In this document: positions 35,309 to 44,074 of the stretch, piece by piece | Layout of the letters: the number at the start of each line of letters is the position of its first letter | Numbering within the stretch: position 1 is the first letter of the stretch | NCBI GenBank assembly: GCA_002471015.1 | Contig: DKPB01000085.1 | Span: forward strand, 48,713-112,712 | DNA: 64,000 nt | Direction: 5' to 3' | Source: Stenotrophomonas sp. UBA7346 | GTDB taxonomy: Bacteria > Pseudomonadota > Gammaproteobacteria > Xanthomonadales > Xanthomonadaceae | Notes under the pieces: generated by a model | Told to the model about the DNA's origin: nothing | Database searches by the model: none | Seen by the model: the letters and a program-made list of their open reading frames with translations, nothing else | Position numbers and translations under genes: made by a program

Positions 35309-37156
35309 TCAGAACATGATGTTGATCATCAGCACCACGATCACCGTGTACAGCAGTGACAGCGGTCCGCCCACCCGCCACATCTCGCGCGGGGTGTATT
35401 TGGCCGGGCCCATCGCCATCGAGATCACCGGGTTGGACGCGGTCATCAGGTTGTTGGAGGCCGACAAGGCCACGATCAGCGCGAACGCGGTGGGGTTGCC
35501 GCCGGCCGCCAGTGCCAGGTTGACTGCGATCGGCACCATCACGATGGTCGCGCCAACGTGGCTGATCACCAGCGAGAACGCGGTGGTCAGCAAGGCCAAT
35601 GCGATTTCCAGTACCCAGACCGGGATGCCGGTGGGCAGCTTGTCGATGGTGTGGCCGGCGATCCAGGCCGCCGCGCCGCTGCTGTCCATGGCCCAGCCCA
35701 GCGGGATCAGCCCGGCCATCATGAAGATGGTCTTCCAGTTGATCGCGGCGTAGGCCTCGTCCATGCGCAGCACCCCGGTCAGCAGCATGCCGGCCACGCC
35801 GGTGAGCAGGGTCAGGGCGACCGGCAGGTGCGAGGTGAGCGCGATGATGATGGTGATGGCGAAGATCGCCATCGCGATCTTGAACTTGTGCGGGCGCTGC
35901 TCACCCTTGGGATAGTCGGTGACCACCACGAAGTCGCGGCTGCCGGCGGCGGCGGCCAGGTCCTGCCAGATGCTGTGGAAAACCAGCATGTCACCGGCAC
36001 GCAGCGGCGTGTTGCGCACGTCCTCGCGGATCACCTGCTTGTCGCGGTTGATCGCCAGCAGGCTGATGCCGCGCTCCTTGCGCAGGCGCAGTTCGCCGGC
36101 AGTCTTGCCGATGACCTTGGAGGTGGGCGGCACCACCGCCTCGGAAATACCGGCGCGGGCAGGGTTGAACAGGTCGCCCAGCTGCTTCAGCCGCGAGGAC
36201 ATGCGCAGGAACTGGTTCTGCGCGAAATCCGATACCTGCTGGCGCGGGCCCATCGCCCCGATCACGCTGCCTACCCAGATGCGCATGTCCGCCGGCGGCG
36301 ACAGGCGGGTGTCATCACCGGTCTTCAGGGCCAGCAGCATGGGTGCATCGAACAGGTTCTCGGCCTCGCCCACGGTCATGCCGACCAACGGGCTTTCGGC
36401 GGTGACCAGCAACTCGAAAACATCGCCTTCGATGCCATAGGCCTTGGCGAAATAGCTCTCGGTGCGGGCCGGTGCCTGGCCGTCCTCGCTCTCGGTTTCC
36501 TCTTCCTGCAGCTTGCGGCTGCCGTAGAAACGGAAGTAGGCCAGCGACGCGATCAGCAACGCGATGCCAATCGGCAGCGGCGCGAACATGCGCAGCGGTT
36601 CGATGGTGGCGGTGCCGGAGGGCAGGTTGTTGTTGGCCGAAACCAGCAAGTCGTTGAGCAGGATCAGCGGTGAGTTGCCGACCATGGTCAGCGCGCCGCC
36701 CATCACGATGGCGGCCGAGATCGGCAGCAGCTGGCGCTTCAAGGTGAGTGCGGTACGCGAGGCCAGGCGCGAGGCGACCGGCAGGTACAGCGCCATCACC
36801 GACGGGTTCTGCATGAACGAGGAGTTCAAGCCGGCGGTGGCGGTGGTCAGCAGCAGCAGGCGTTTTTCCAGCCCGTGCGAGCGCCGCAGCAACCAGCCGG
36901 CCAGGCGGTTCAGCGCGCCGGTGCGGTCCAGGCCAGCGCCGAGGATGGTGGTGGCGATGATGCTCATCACCGCGTTACCGGAAAAACCGCCGAAGATTTC
37001 TTCCGGCGCGATCAGGCCGGTGACGCCCAGCACCACCATCACCACCAGCGCCACCACGTCGGCGCGGATGCGCTCGAACAGGAACATCGCCATGGTGAAG
37101 CCCACCAGCCCGAGCACGAGCTTCATATCGGTGGTGAGCGTCAGCGCGGTATCCAT
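35309..37156 (-). CDS. SLC13-family (DASS) permease with two RCK_C/TrkA-C domains
   Basis: This 615-residue inner-membrane protein fits divalent-anion:Na+ symporters, which carry dicarboxylates, sulfate or citrate. N-terminal membrane segments include LVGFTMAMFLF, GFSGNAVMSIIATTILGAGLDRTGA and GLNSSFMQNPSVMALYLP. A cytosolic insert of about residues 225-400 holds two TrkA-C-like modules (VFELLVTAESPLVGMTVGEAE and SEAVVPPTSKVIGKTAGELRLRKERGISLLAINRD). Membrane segments resume through FSLVISHVGATIVMVPIA and SASNNLMTASNPVISMA. A sulfate-like substrate would suit the cys-rich region but is not shown. The ATG at 37156 abuts a repeat and lacks a clear ribosome-binding site; codon 11 (37126) is an alternative start. 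Confidence 0.88.
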   Translation of the reverse strand: MDTALTLTTDMKLVLGLVGFTMAMFLFERIRADVVALVVMVVLGVTGLIAPEEIFGGFSGNAVMSIIATTILGAGLDRTGALNRLAGWLLRRSHGLEKRLLLLTTATAGLNSSFMQNPSVMALYLPVASRLASRTALTLKRQLLPISAAIVMGGALTMVGNSPLILLNDLLVSANNNLPSGTATIEPLRMFAPLPIGIALLIASLAYFRFYGSRKLQEEETESEDGQAPARTESYFAKAYGIEGDVFELLVTAESPLVGMTVGEAENLFDAPMLLALKTGDDTRLSPPADMRIWVGSVIGAMGPRQQVSDFAQNQFLRMSSRLKQLGDLFNPARAGISEAVVPPTSKVIGKTAGELRLRKERGISLLAINRDKQVIREDVRNTPLRAGDMLVFHSIWQDLAAAAGSRDFVVVTDYPKGEQRPHKFKIAMAIFAITIIIALTSHLPVALTLLTGVAGMLLTGVLRMDEAYAAINWKTIFMMAGLIPLGWAMDSSGAAAWIAGHTIDKLPTGIPVWVLEIALALLTTAFSLVISHVGATIVMVPIAVNLALAAGGNPTAFALIVALSASNNLMTASNPVISMAMGPAKYTPREMWRVGGPLSLLYTVIVVLMINIMF

Positions 37157-37163
37157 CAGTGGC

Positions 37164-37302
37164 GGGAGTCGGAAATGGGGAATAGGGAATGGGCAACGCG
37201 GTCCGCGCCCTCGTGCGTGTTACGTGCTGGGCAAGCGTAGCGGCACAGAGGGCGCGACGACGTCATGATGCGTCGACTCCCGTTTCCCCGTTCTCGATTC
37301 CC
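37164..37302. repeat. Imperfect inverted-repeat element spanning the trmB 3' end
   Basis: The left arm GGGAGTCGGAAATGGGGAAT begins at 37164. The right arm, GACTCCCGTTTCCCCGTTCTC plus GATTCCC, ends at 37302, and the two are imperfect reverse complements. It is the same family as 20313-20424. The right arm encodes the last dozen codons and stop region of trmB. The left arm sits eight bases before the SLC13 permease start. Confidence 0.8.
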
Positions 37303-38033
37303 TGCTTGTCATACAACAGGTCCCAGACGCCGTGGCCGAGTTTCTGGCCGCGGGTTTCGAAGTGGGTCTGCGGACGCCAATCCGGGCGCGGCACTGCGCC
37401 TCGCGGGCCGGCACGGTTGACCAGGCCAAGGGTGGCATCGAGCACGTCCCACATCTGCTCGGCGTAGTCCTCCCAGTCGGTGGCGCAGTGCAGGCGGCCG
37501 CCCGGGCGCAGCTTGCGCACCAGCAATTGGGCGAATGCCGGTTGCACCAGGCGGCGCTTGTTGTGGCGCTTCTTGTGCCAGGGATCGGGGAAGTAGATGC
37601 GGATCTCGTCCAGCGCGCCGTCGGCGATTTCCTTCTCCAGCACCTCGACCGCGTCGTGGTGGTAGAGCTTGACGTTGTCAGCGGCATCGTCGGCCAGGGC
37701 ATTGAGCAGGCGGCCTACGCCCGGTGCATGCACCTCGATGCCGATGTAGTCCTTGCTGGTATCGAACTGCGCGGCATAACGCAAGGCCGCGCCATTGCCG
37801 AAGCCGATTTCCAGCACCTTGGGCGCGTTGCGGCCGAAGGTGGCCTGCAGGTCGCGCGGTTCGCCGTTGAAATCAATGCCGAAACGCGGCCAGCGCTCGT
37901 CGAAGGCGCGCTGCTGGGCCGGGGTGAAGCGGCCCTGGCGCAGCACGAAACTGCGGATCTCGCGGCGGCCTTCGGTCACGGTGAAGGGCTTGGGCGGCGC
38001 CTTGGCGCCTGCACTGTCAAAGGGATTGGTCAT
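37263..38033 (-). CDS. trmB: tRNA (guanosine(46)-N7)-methyltransferase
   Basis: TrmB methylates G46 in the tRNA variable loop using SAM. The 256-residue protein carries the SAM motif [18 protein letters not shown] near residue 71, [13 protein letters not shown] near 97 and [16 protein letters not shown] near 150, whose Asp and basic residues are characteristic. [12 protein letters not shown] follows. The last residues ([12 protein letters not shown]) are encoded by an inverted-repeat element, so the native C-terminus has been replaced or extended. The core ends before it and should work. The ATG overlaps the thiG stop by one base (TGATG). Confidence 0.96.
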   Translation of the reverse strand: MTNPFDSAGAKAPPKPFTVTEGRREIRSFVLRQGRFTPAQQRAFDERWPRFGIDFNGEPRDLQATFGRNAPKVLEIGFGNGAALRYAAQFDTSKDYIGIEVHAPGVGRLLNALADDAADNVKLYHHDAVEVLEKEIADGALDEIRIYFPDPWHKKRHNKRRLVQPAFAQLLVRKLRPGGRLHCATDWEDYAEQMWDVLDATLGLVNRAGPRGAVPRPDWRPQTHFETRGQKLGHGVWDLLYDKQGIENGETGVDAS

Positions 38034-38827
38034 CAGCCGATCAGCCCATCTACCGGGGAGGAGGCGCTGGCATAGCGCTTGCGCGGGATGCGCCCAGCCA
38101 GGAAGGCTTCGCGCCCGGCTTCCACCGCCTTGCGCATGGCACTGGCCATCAACACCGGGTTGCGGGCGCCGGCAATGGCGGTGTTCATCAGCACGCCATC
38201 GCAGCCCAACTCCATCGCGATGGCTGCGTCCGAAGCGGTGCCAACGCCGGCATCGACGATGATCGGTACCTTGGCGTTCTCGATGATCTCGATCAGGTTG
38301 TACTTGTTCTGGATGCCCAAGCCGGAACCAATTGGCGCGGCCAGCGGCATCACCGCAGCGCAGCCAATCTCTTCCAGACGCTTGGCCAGGATCGGGTCGT
38401 CCGAGGTGTAGACCATGACGTCGAAGCCGTCCTTGACCAGCTGTTCGGCGGCCTTGAGGGTGGCCATCACATCCGGGTACAGGGTTTTCTGGTCGCCCAG
38501 TACTTCCAGCTTGGTCAGATTGTGGCCGTCCAGCAGCTCACGGGCCAGGCGACAGGTACGCACCGCGTCCTCGGCGGTATAGCAGCCGGCGGTATTGGGC
38601 AGGATGGCGTAGCGGTCCGGCGGCAGCACGTCCAGCAGGTTGGGCTCGCCCGGGTTCTGGCCGATGTTGGTGCGGCGGATGGCCACGGTGACGATCTGGG
38701 TGCCAGCGGCCTCGGTGGCCAGGCGGGTTTCTTCCAGATCCTTGAACTTGCCGGTGCCGGTCAGCAGCCGCGAGGAATAGGTTTTGCCGGCGATGACCAG
38801 CGAATCAGGGGGGACATGTGCATTCAT
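38033..38827 (-). CDS. thiG: Thiazole synthase
   Basis: ThiG builds the thiazole phosphate of thiamine from deoxyxylulose phosphate, dehydroglycine and ThiS-thiocarboxylate. The ATG at 38827 ([21 protein letters not shown]) gives 264 residues; the longer open frame upstream is translated repeat. Conserved parts are [10 protein letters not shown], the Schiff-base lysine region [13 protein letters not shown], the phosphate-binding segments [19 protein letters not shown] and [33 protein letters not shown]. The neighbouring trmB is coupled downstream. thiS lies upstream on the same strand, separated by about 280 bases of repeats. Confidence 0.97.
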   Translation of the reverse strand: MNAHVPPDSLVIAGKTYSSRLLTGTGKFKDLEETRLATEAAGTQIVTVAIRRTNIGQNPGEPNLLDVLPPDRYAILPNTAGCYTAEDAVRTCRLARELLDGHNLTKLEVLGDQKTLYPDVMATLKAAEQLVKDGFDVMVYTSDDPILAKRLEEIGCAAVMPLAAPIGSGLGIQNKYNLIEIIENAKVPIIVDAGVGTASDAAIAMELGCDGVLMNTAIAGARNPVLMASAMRKAVEAGREAFLAGRIPRKRYASASSPVDGLIG

Positions 38828-38856
38828 GCCCGAATTATCACCCATCCCGCTGATCG

Positions 38857-39093
38857 GTAGTGCCGAGCCACGCTCGGCAAAGAGGGTCACCGGTAATGCC
38901 CTAATGCCGCATGGCTGCGCCCTGCATGCGCGCCAGCAGCCCGCCGCTGTAGCTCCCTCCCTTTGCCGCAGGCAAGGGCAGGGTTGGGGAGGGGGTGGCT
39001 TTTGAGGCCGTTGTGAACCCAAGCTTCGCGGCTGATGCCGCTCCTGCTCGCAATGCTGGGAAGGTCTCTGCCGAGCATGGCTCGGCACTGCCT
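38857..39093. repeat. SMAG halves and GC-rich element between thiS and thiG
   Basis: GTAGTGCCGAGCCACGCTCGGCA near 38859 and an inverted CTGCCGAGCATGGCTCGGCACTG near 39068 enclose a CTCCCTCCCTTTGCCGCAGGCAAGGGCAGGGTTGGGGAGGGGG element (38956-38998). A REP-like CTTCGCGGCTGATGCCGCTCCTGC near 39025 is also present. The left SMAG carries one base change in its loop. Confidence 0.8.
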
Positions 39094-39105
39094 GGCTGTG
39101 GTGCT

Positions 39106-39306
39106 TCAGCCGCCGCCCAGGGCATGCACGATCTCGACCACATCGCCGTCCTGCAACAGATGGTCGCCATGCTGGCTGCGCGGAATGATCTCACCGTTGA
39201 CCTCGACGGCTACCCGGCGTTGGCCCAGGCCCTCTTCTGACAGCAGTTCAATCAGGGAGAGGGGGGCGGAGAGTTGGCGCTGTTCGCCGTTGAGCTGGAT
39301 GTTCAT
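39106..39306 (-). CDS. thiS: Sulfur carrier protein ThiS
   Basis: ThiS is a ubiquitin-like sulfur carrier for thiazole synthesis. The product from the ATG at 39306 is 66 residues ([22 protein letters not shown]). It has the beta-grasp pattern, [35 protein letters not shown], and the required C-terminal Gly-Gly, here followed by one more Gly. The open frame further upstream is not part of the gene. It is on the same strand as thiG and trmB but separated from them by repeats. Confidence 0.93.
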   Translation of the reverse strand: MNIQLNGEQRQLSAPLSLIELLSEEGLGQRRVAVEVNGEIIPRSQHGDHLLQDGDVVEIVHALGGG

Positions 39307-39454
39307 GGCTGCATTCTGTCCAGTGCCAGCGTAAAAGCCCAGCCCGCCGGCTATCCATGTCGCAGCGCAGCGTGTGCCTCTTACGTGGTAATGAAACCAT
39401 AACAACGTGCGGCGGCGTATGCCGCCGGTGTTTCTCAACTTCAGGAGTTCCCCC

Positions 39455-41290
39455 ATGTCGCTTTCCCTCCGTCCGCTGCGCAGCGCTGTCGCTGTGGCCC
39501 TGGCGCTGGCTGCCGTCCCGGCGCTTGCCCAGTCGCCGTTTTCCAAGACGGTTTTCTTTGGTGACAGCCTGACCGACACCGGTCATTTCCGCCCGGTGCT
39601 GATGCAGTTGGATCCCAATGCCGCATTGGTCGGCCGTTTCACGACCAACCCGGGTTGGGTGTGGTCGGACTATCTGGCGGACCATTACGGCACCAATGCA
39701 GTGCCGAACGGCAATGGCCAGGGCGGTGACAACTACGCCGTTGGCGGTGCGCGCGTCGGCGTGGACAGCAGCGTGACCCTGGCCCCGGGGACGCCGGCGC
39801 AGCCCGTCGCCTCGCTGAAGACCCAGATGGCCAGCTACCTGGCGGCCAACGGTGGCAAGGCCGACGCCAATGCGCTGTATACCGTCTGGGGTGGCGCCAA
39901 CGACCTGTTCGCGGTGGCCGCCGGTGCACCCGCTGCGGCCACCATCGGTGCAGCCGTGGCTGACCAGGTGGGTATCGTGGGTGCCTTGCAAGGCGCAGGC
40001 GCGCAATACGTGATGGTGCCCAACCTGCCCGATATCGGCCTGACCCCGTCCTCGCGCGCTGGCGGCGCGGTTGGCATGGCGCAGGGCACGGCTCTGGCAA
40101 AGGCCTATAACGATGCGCTGTTCGGTGGCCTGAAGCAGGCTGGCCTGCAGGTGATCCCGGTGGATACCTTCACCATCCTGCAGGAGATCGTTGCCTCGCC
40201 GGGCGCCTATGGTTTCACCAATGTCAGCGACATGGCCTGTACCTCGGCATCGTCGCTGGTGTGCTCGCCCTTGACCCTGGCAACCCCCAATGCCGCCAAC
40301 ACCTACGTGTTTGCCGACGGCGTGCATCCGAGCACGGCCGCACACCAAATTCTCGGCCAATACGCCATTTCAGTGCTGGAGGCTCCCCGCCTGCAGCAGA
40401 TCCTGAGTCACTCGGCGCAGACCACGGGCCGTGCCCGTGCCGACCAGGTGGGCAGCCACCTGGCGGGGCGTCCGGCCGATGGCCTGAGCTGGTGGGGCAA
40501 CCTGCGGGGTGACATGCAGCGCTATGCGCACGCCGACCTGTATGACGGCATGGCCCCGGCCGGCTTGTTCGGCGTGGATTGGGCGCGCGATGGCATGGTG
40601 GTCGGTGGCTTTGCCGGTTACGGCCGCATGGACGCGGACTTTGGCAACAGCCAGGGTGATTTCACCCAGGACGACACCACGCTGGGCCTGTTTGCAGGCT
40701 GGTATGGCGACAATGCCTGGGTCAATGGCCAGGTCAGCTACAGCTGGCTGGGCTATGACGTCACCCGCAAGGTGCAGCTTGGCCCGGCATCCCGTGAGCA
40801 CAAGGGCTCGCCGGATGGCAGCAACCTGACCGTCGCGATCAACGGCGGTTATGAATTCGGCCAGGAGGGCGGCTTCCGCCATGGTCCGGTGGCCGCGGTG
40901 ATCTGGCAGAAGGCCAAGCTGGACGGCTATACCGAGAGCAATGCCAGTGCCACCGCATTGGGCTACGGTGACCAGGACGTGGACTCGACGGTAGGCCGTA
41001 TTGGTTGGCAGGCGCGCTTTGACGGCGGCACCGTGCAGCCCTATGTGCAGGTCACCTATGACCATGAGTTCGAGGATGGCAAGCAGGCCAGCGCCTGGTT
41101 GCAGACCATGGCCGACGTCGGCACCTACAAGGTGCCGGGCCTGGAATTCGATCGTGACTATGCGACCGCCGTGCTGGGCGCGCGCGTCAAGCTGTGGGGC
41201 CTGGACAGCAATATCGGTGTGAGCACCACCACCCTGCAGAAGTCGGCGCGTGATGCCACCTTGTTCGCCAGCTTTGGCGGCAGCTTCTAA
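39455..41290 (+). CDS. estA: Autotransporter GDSL esterase/lipase, EstA-type
   Basis: The 611-residue protein is a type Va autotransporter whose passenger is a GDSL-type lipolytic enzyme held at the cell surface. CAGGAG precedes the ATG, and a signal peptide ends near ALAQ (residue 26). The catalytic serine is S38 in FFGDSLTDTG, followed by the block II/III residues in GGDNYAVGGARVG and WGGANDLF. The Asp-His pair is in FADGVHPSTAAHQ near residue 295. The last 260 residues form the autotransporter beta-barrel, ending ATLFASFGGSF. EstA homologues affect motility and rhamnolipid production in Pseudomonas; the role here is not known. Confidence 0.94.
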   Translation: MSLSLRPLRSAVAVALALAAVPALAQSPFSKTVFFGDSLTDTGHFRPVLMQLDPNAALVGRFTTNPGWVWSDYLADHYGTNAVPNGNGQGGDNYAVGGARVGVDSSVTLAPGTPAQPVASLKTQMASYLAANGGKADANALYTVWGGANDLFAVAAGAPAAATIGAAVADQVGIVGALQGAGAQYVMVPNLPDIGLTPSSRAGGAVGMAQGTALAKAYNDALFGGLKQAGLQVIPVDTFTILQEIVASPGAYGFTNVSDMACTSASSLVCSPLTLATPNAANTYVFADGVHPSTAAHQILGQYAISVLEAPRLQQILSHSAQTTGRARADQVGSHLAGRPADGLSWWGNLRGDMQRYAHADLYDGMAPAGLFGVDWARDGMVVGGFAGYGRMDADFGNSQGDFTQDDTTLGLFAGWYGDNAWVNGQVSYSWLGYDVTRKVQLGPASREHKGSPDGSNLTVAINGGYEFGQEGGFRHGPVAAVIWQKAKLDGYTESNASATALGYGDQDVDSTVGRIGWQARFDGGTVQPYVQVTYDHEFEDGKQASAWLQTMADVGTYKVPGLEFDRDYATAVLGARVKLWGLDSNIGVSTTTLQKSARDATLFASFGGSF

Positions 41291-41299
41291 ACGGCACTG

Positions 41300-41330
41300 C
41301 ATCGGGTGGCGGCCGGGCCGCCATCCGATG
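41300..41330 (+). terminator. Strong hairpin after estA
   Basis: CATCGGGTGGCGGC and GCCGCCATCCGATG pair over 14 positions with one G-T pair and a three-base loop, starting nine bases after the estA stop. There is no T-tract, so it may be a weak or factor-assisted terminator or a 3' stabiliser. Confidence 0.55.
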
Positions 41331-41432
41331 ACAACCGCAACAGGCCGCGCAGCTGCGCGCTCTTTCCCGCCAAATCGCTATTGAACATGGGGAAGGCGGG
41401 AGGGCAGCCAATGCCTGCCAGCGCAGCCCCCG

Positions 41433-41461
41433 TTGCGCTAGGGGGCCGCCGCGCATAGACT
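41433..41461 (+). promoter_or_regulatory. Promoter of tRNA-Gly
   Basis: TTGCGC and TAGACT are separated by 17 bases, with the tRNA starting 15 bases downstream. The GC-rich stretch after the -10 (GCACACCGCGCC) is typical of stringently controlled stable-RNA promoters. Confidence 0.6.
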
Positions 41462-41475
41462 GCACACCGCGCCGA

Positions 41476-41549
41476 GCGGGCGTAGCTCAATGGTAGAGCT
41501 GTAGCTTCCCAAGCTACTGACGTGGGTTCGATTCCCATCGCCCGCTCCA
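41476..41549 (+). tRNA. tRNA-Gly with anticodon CCC
   Basis: This is a 74-base cloverleaf with encoded CCA. The acceptor stem pairs GCGGGCG with CGCCCGC. The D arm has GCTCAATGGTAGAGC, and the anticodon stem-loop GTAGC-TTCCCAA-GCTAC places CCC in the loop. The T arm is GTGGG-TTCGATT-CCCAT. Discriminator T precedes CCA at 41547-41549. It decodes GGG. Confidence 0.97.
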
Positions 41550-41722
41550 CTCCGGCGCCAATGCCGAAACGCCGGCATCCAGGCTCGCAAGCTTGCTGGA
41601 TCTTCCTGGGCCATCGTCTTCCTGAAGGCTGCCCCTGCACAGTTGGGCAGTTGTCTGTTTTCGTCTTATTGCGCACATCGCCGGCGCGCTATGCTGCGCG
41701 CCTTCTGAACGAATTGGCTGCA

Positions 41723-42598
41723 ATGAAGCTCGCCATCCTCTCCCGCAACAGCAAGCTGTATTCAACCCGCCGTCTGGTGGAGGCGGCGCGGACGCGCGGC
41801 CATACGGTGCGCATCCTGGACCCGTTGCGATGCTACATGCGCATCACCGCCGGTGATTTTGGCATGCACTACAAGGGCAAGCCGCTGACGGGCTTCGATG
41901 CGGTGATTCCCCGTATCGGTGCCTCCATTACCCGCTACGGCACCGCCGTGCTGCGCCAGTTCGAGATGATGGGGGCACGCACCCCCAATCCCTCCGACGC
42001 CATCCTGCGGGCCCGCGACAAACTGCGCGCGCACCAGGTGCTGGCGGCCAAGGGGATCGACATGCCGGTGACGGTGTTTGGTGACAACCCCGACGACACC
42101 AATGACCTGCTGTCGATGCTGGGCCCGCCACCACACGTGGTGAAGCTCAACGAGGGCACCCAGGGCAGGGGGGTGATCCTTACCGAGAAGCTCAGCGCTT
42201 CCAAGGGAACCGTCGAGGCGCTGCGGGGGCTGTATGCCAACTTCCTGGTGCAGGAATTCATCGCCGAGGCGCAAGGGGCCGACCTGCGTTGCCTGGTGGT
42301 GGGTGACCAGGTGGTGGCAACCATGCGCCGACAGGCCCAGGAGGGCGACTTCCGTTCCAACCTGCATGCGGGTGGCACCGCCGAGCCGGTGCAATGCAGC
42401 AAGGCCGAACAGCAGGTAGCGGTGCGCTCGGCCAAGGCGCTGGGGTTGGGTATAGCCGGGGTCGACCTGATCCGCTCCAAGCGCGGCCCGTTGGTGCTGG
42501 AGGTCAACTCCACGCCCGGGCTGGAGGGGATCGAGAGCGTATCCGGGGGCGACGTGGCCGGCCGGATGATCGATTACGTGACCAGCCTCAAACGTTGA
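41723..42598 (+). CDS. rimK: Ribosomal protein S6--L-glutamate ligase RimK
   Basis: RimK is an ATP-grasp ligase that adds glutamate residues to the C-terminus of ribosomal protein S6. The ATG at 41723 gives 291 residues; the upstream open frame runs through the tRNA. Typical features are [27 protein letters not shown] near residue 62, [13 protein letters not shown] near 140 and [16 protein letters not shown] near 177. [20 protein letters not shown] and the metal-binding [14 protein letters not shown] follow near 257. It is full length and intact, and lies alone behind the tRNA gene. Confidence 0.95.
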   Translation: MKLAILSRNSKLYSTRRLVEAARTRGHTVRILDPLRCYMRITAGDFGMHYKGKPLTGFDAVIPRIGASITRYGTAVLRQFEMMGARTPNPSDAILRARDKLRAHQVLAAKGIDMPVTVFGDNPDDTNDLLSMLGPPPHVVKLNEGTQGRGVILTEKLSASKGTVEALRGLYANFLVQEFIAEAQGADLRCLVVGDQVVATMRRQAQEGDFRSNLHAGGTAEPVQCSKAEQQVAVRSAKALGLGIAGVDLIRSKRGPLVLEVNSTPGLEGIESVSGGDVAGRMIDYVTSLKR

Positions 42599-42711
42599 GG
42601 TGGCGGGCGCAATTTGTTTGCACGGTTTTAACAAACCTTTAATCCAAACCCGCCTAGGCTGTCCCCACTGTGCCCAGCCCTCCTCAGTGGGTCCGGTGAT
42701 CGGGAATCTTC

Positions 42712-42745
42712 AGGCCCTGGCGTTTGTCGCCAGGGCCTTGTTTTT
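42712..42745 (+). terminator. Rho-independent terminator downstream of rimK
   Basis: AGGCCCTGGCG and CGCCAGGGCCT form an 11-base-pair stem with a five-base loop, followed by TGTTTTTATT. It lies about 113 bases after the rimK stop. It either ends rimK or ends a short independent transcript from the gap. Confidence 0.88.
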
Positions 42746-42816
42746 ATTGAAATTTCTTTTTCTTGTCGCGACGCTGTACCGGCGCTAGAGTGGTGCAATT
42801 CCTAAGGAGAGGGCGT

Positions 42817-43278
42817 ATGTCGCGGATACTTTTGTTGGCACTCATGTTGGTCTCGGCGACGGTTTCAGCCAGAACGGCGGATGTCCCCTTGCAGGCTTCA
42901 ATTCCGTTCAAGGCGCAGCAGCAGAAGGTGCTTGAGGACTTGAGGGGGGAGATCTATCAGGAGATATCCAACGAGGACCGGGCACAGGTGGTTGCCGCGC
43001 TTGAGCGCATGGCGCTGGTCATCGGCGAAGGCACCGCCCAGAACCTGCCGGAGGCGCAGAAGGTAGCAGTGTTCAACGACCAGGAACTGGTCAACGCTAC
43101 GTTGACCAAGGCGCGCAATGACAGCCGCCTGGTCTGCAGGCGCGAGAAGCAGATTGGCTCGAACATGCCGACGACCCAGTGTTTGAGTGTGGCTGAACGC
43201 GAGCGGCAGCGCCGGGACTCCCAAACCTATGTGCGCAACGTGCAGGATGGCAAGATCATCAAGTCCAACGTCGATTGA
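42817..43278 (+). CDS. Hypothetical secreted protein
   Basis: I do not recognise a family. The ATG at 42817 follows AAGGAGAGGGCGT and gives 153 residues, with a signal peptide (MSRILLLALMLVSATVSARTA). The mature part is mainly helical and charged (QQKVLEDLRGEIYQEISNEDRAQVVAALERM). It has two cysteines (LVCRREKQ and TTQCLSV) that could form one disulfide, and a basic C-terminal region with RERQRRDSQ. The product is probably periplasmic. It lies 118 bases before the response-regulator gene; a link is possible but not shown. Confidence 0.7.
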   Translation: MSRILLLALMLVSATVSARTADVPLQASIPFKAQQQKVLEDLRGEIYQEISNEDRAQVVAALERMALVIGEGTAQNLPEAQKVAVFNDQELVNATLTKARNDSRLVCRREKQIGSNMPTTQCLSVAERERQRRDSQTYVRNVQDGKIIKSNVD

Positions 43279-43396
43279 CCCATCCCTGTTGGCACGGGTT
43301 TGTGCTGCTAAGGCGTTAACGCGGCCTGTGTTGTAATTTGCTGTGGGCGGCCCGTTGGGGCGTCTGCTTATTCCAAAGACGAAGGTAATCGCACAC

Positions 43397-44074
43397 GTGC
43401 GCATTCTTGTAATCGAAGACAACAGCGATATTGCCGCCAACCTTGGTGACTATCTGGAAGACCGGGGCCATACCGTTGATTTCGCCGCTGACGGCGTGAC
43501 GGGCCTGCACCTGGCCGTGGTGCATGATTTCGACGCCATCGTGCTCGATCTCAACCTGCCGGGCATGGATGGCATCGAGGTCTGCCGCAAGCTGCGCAAT
43601 GATGCGCGCAAGCAGACGCCGGTATTGATGCTGACCGCGCGCGACTCGCTCGACAACAAGCTGGCCGGCTTTGATTCCGGTGCCGATGACTACCTGATCA
43701 AGCCGTTTGCGCTGCAGGAAGTGGAAGTACGGCTCAATGCACTTTCACGCCGCGGCAAGGGTGCCCACACCCGCGTGCTGGAAGTGGGGGATCTGGAATA
43801 CAACCTGGACACCCTGGAAGTTCGCCGCCAGGCCAAGCTGCTGCAGCTCAATCCGACCGCGTTGAAGATCCTGCAGGCCTTGATGGAAGCTTCCCCTGCG
43901 GTGGTTACCCGGCAGGAGCTGGAAACCCGCGTATGGGGCGAGGAACTGCCGGATTCGGATTCGCTGCGCGTGCATATCCACGGTCTGCGCGCGGTGGTGG
44001 ACAAGCCGTTTGATGCGCCGATGATCCAGACCCGCCACGGCATTGGCTATCGCATCTCTGCGCCAGATGCCTGA
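43397..44074 (+). CDS. OmpR-family response regulator
   Basis: The 225-residue regulator starts at GTG 43397 (MRILVIEDNSDIAANL). The receiver domain has acidic residues E7/D8, phospho-acceptor D51 in IVLDLNLPGMDG, and the conserved Thr and Lys in LMLTARDS and YLIKPFAL. The winged-helix DNA-binding domain covers about residues 125-225 (LQLNPTALKILQALMEASPAVVTRQEL and IQTRHGIGYRI). The histidine kinase gene overlaps its last eight bases, so they form a coupled two-component operon. The inducing signal is not evident. Confidence 0.93.
   Translation: MRILVIEDNSDIAANLGDYLEDRGHTVDFAADGVTGLHLAVVHDFDAIVLDLNLPGMDGIEVCRKLRNDARKQTPVLMLTARDSLDNKLAGFDSGADDYLIKPFALQEVEVRLNALSRRGKGAHTRVLEVGDLEYNLDTLEVRRQAKLLQLNPTALKILQALMEASPAVVTRQELETRVWGEELPDSDSLRVHIHGLRAVVDKPFDAPMIQTRHGIGYRISAPDA

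Noticed and set aside
38828..39088. N-terminal extension of thiG
   Set aside because: The added residues are Pro/Arg/Cys-rich translations of the repeat cluster. ThiG homology begins at the ATG at 38827.
41522..41722. Extended rimK frame starting inside the tRNA
   Set aside because: It would start translation in tRNA-Gly. The family start MKLAILSRN is at 41723.
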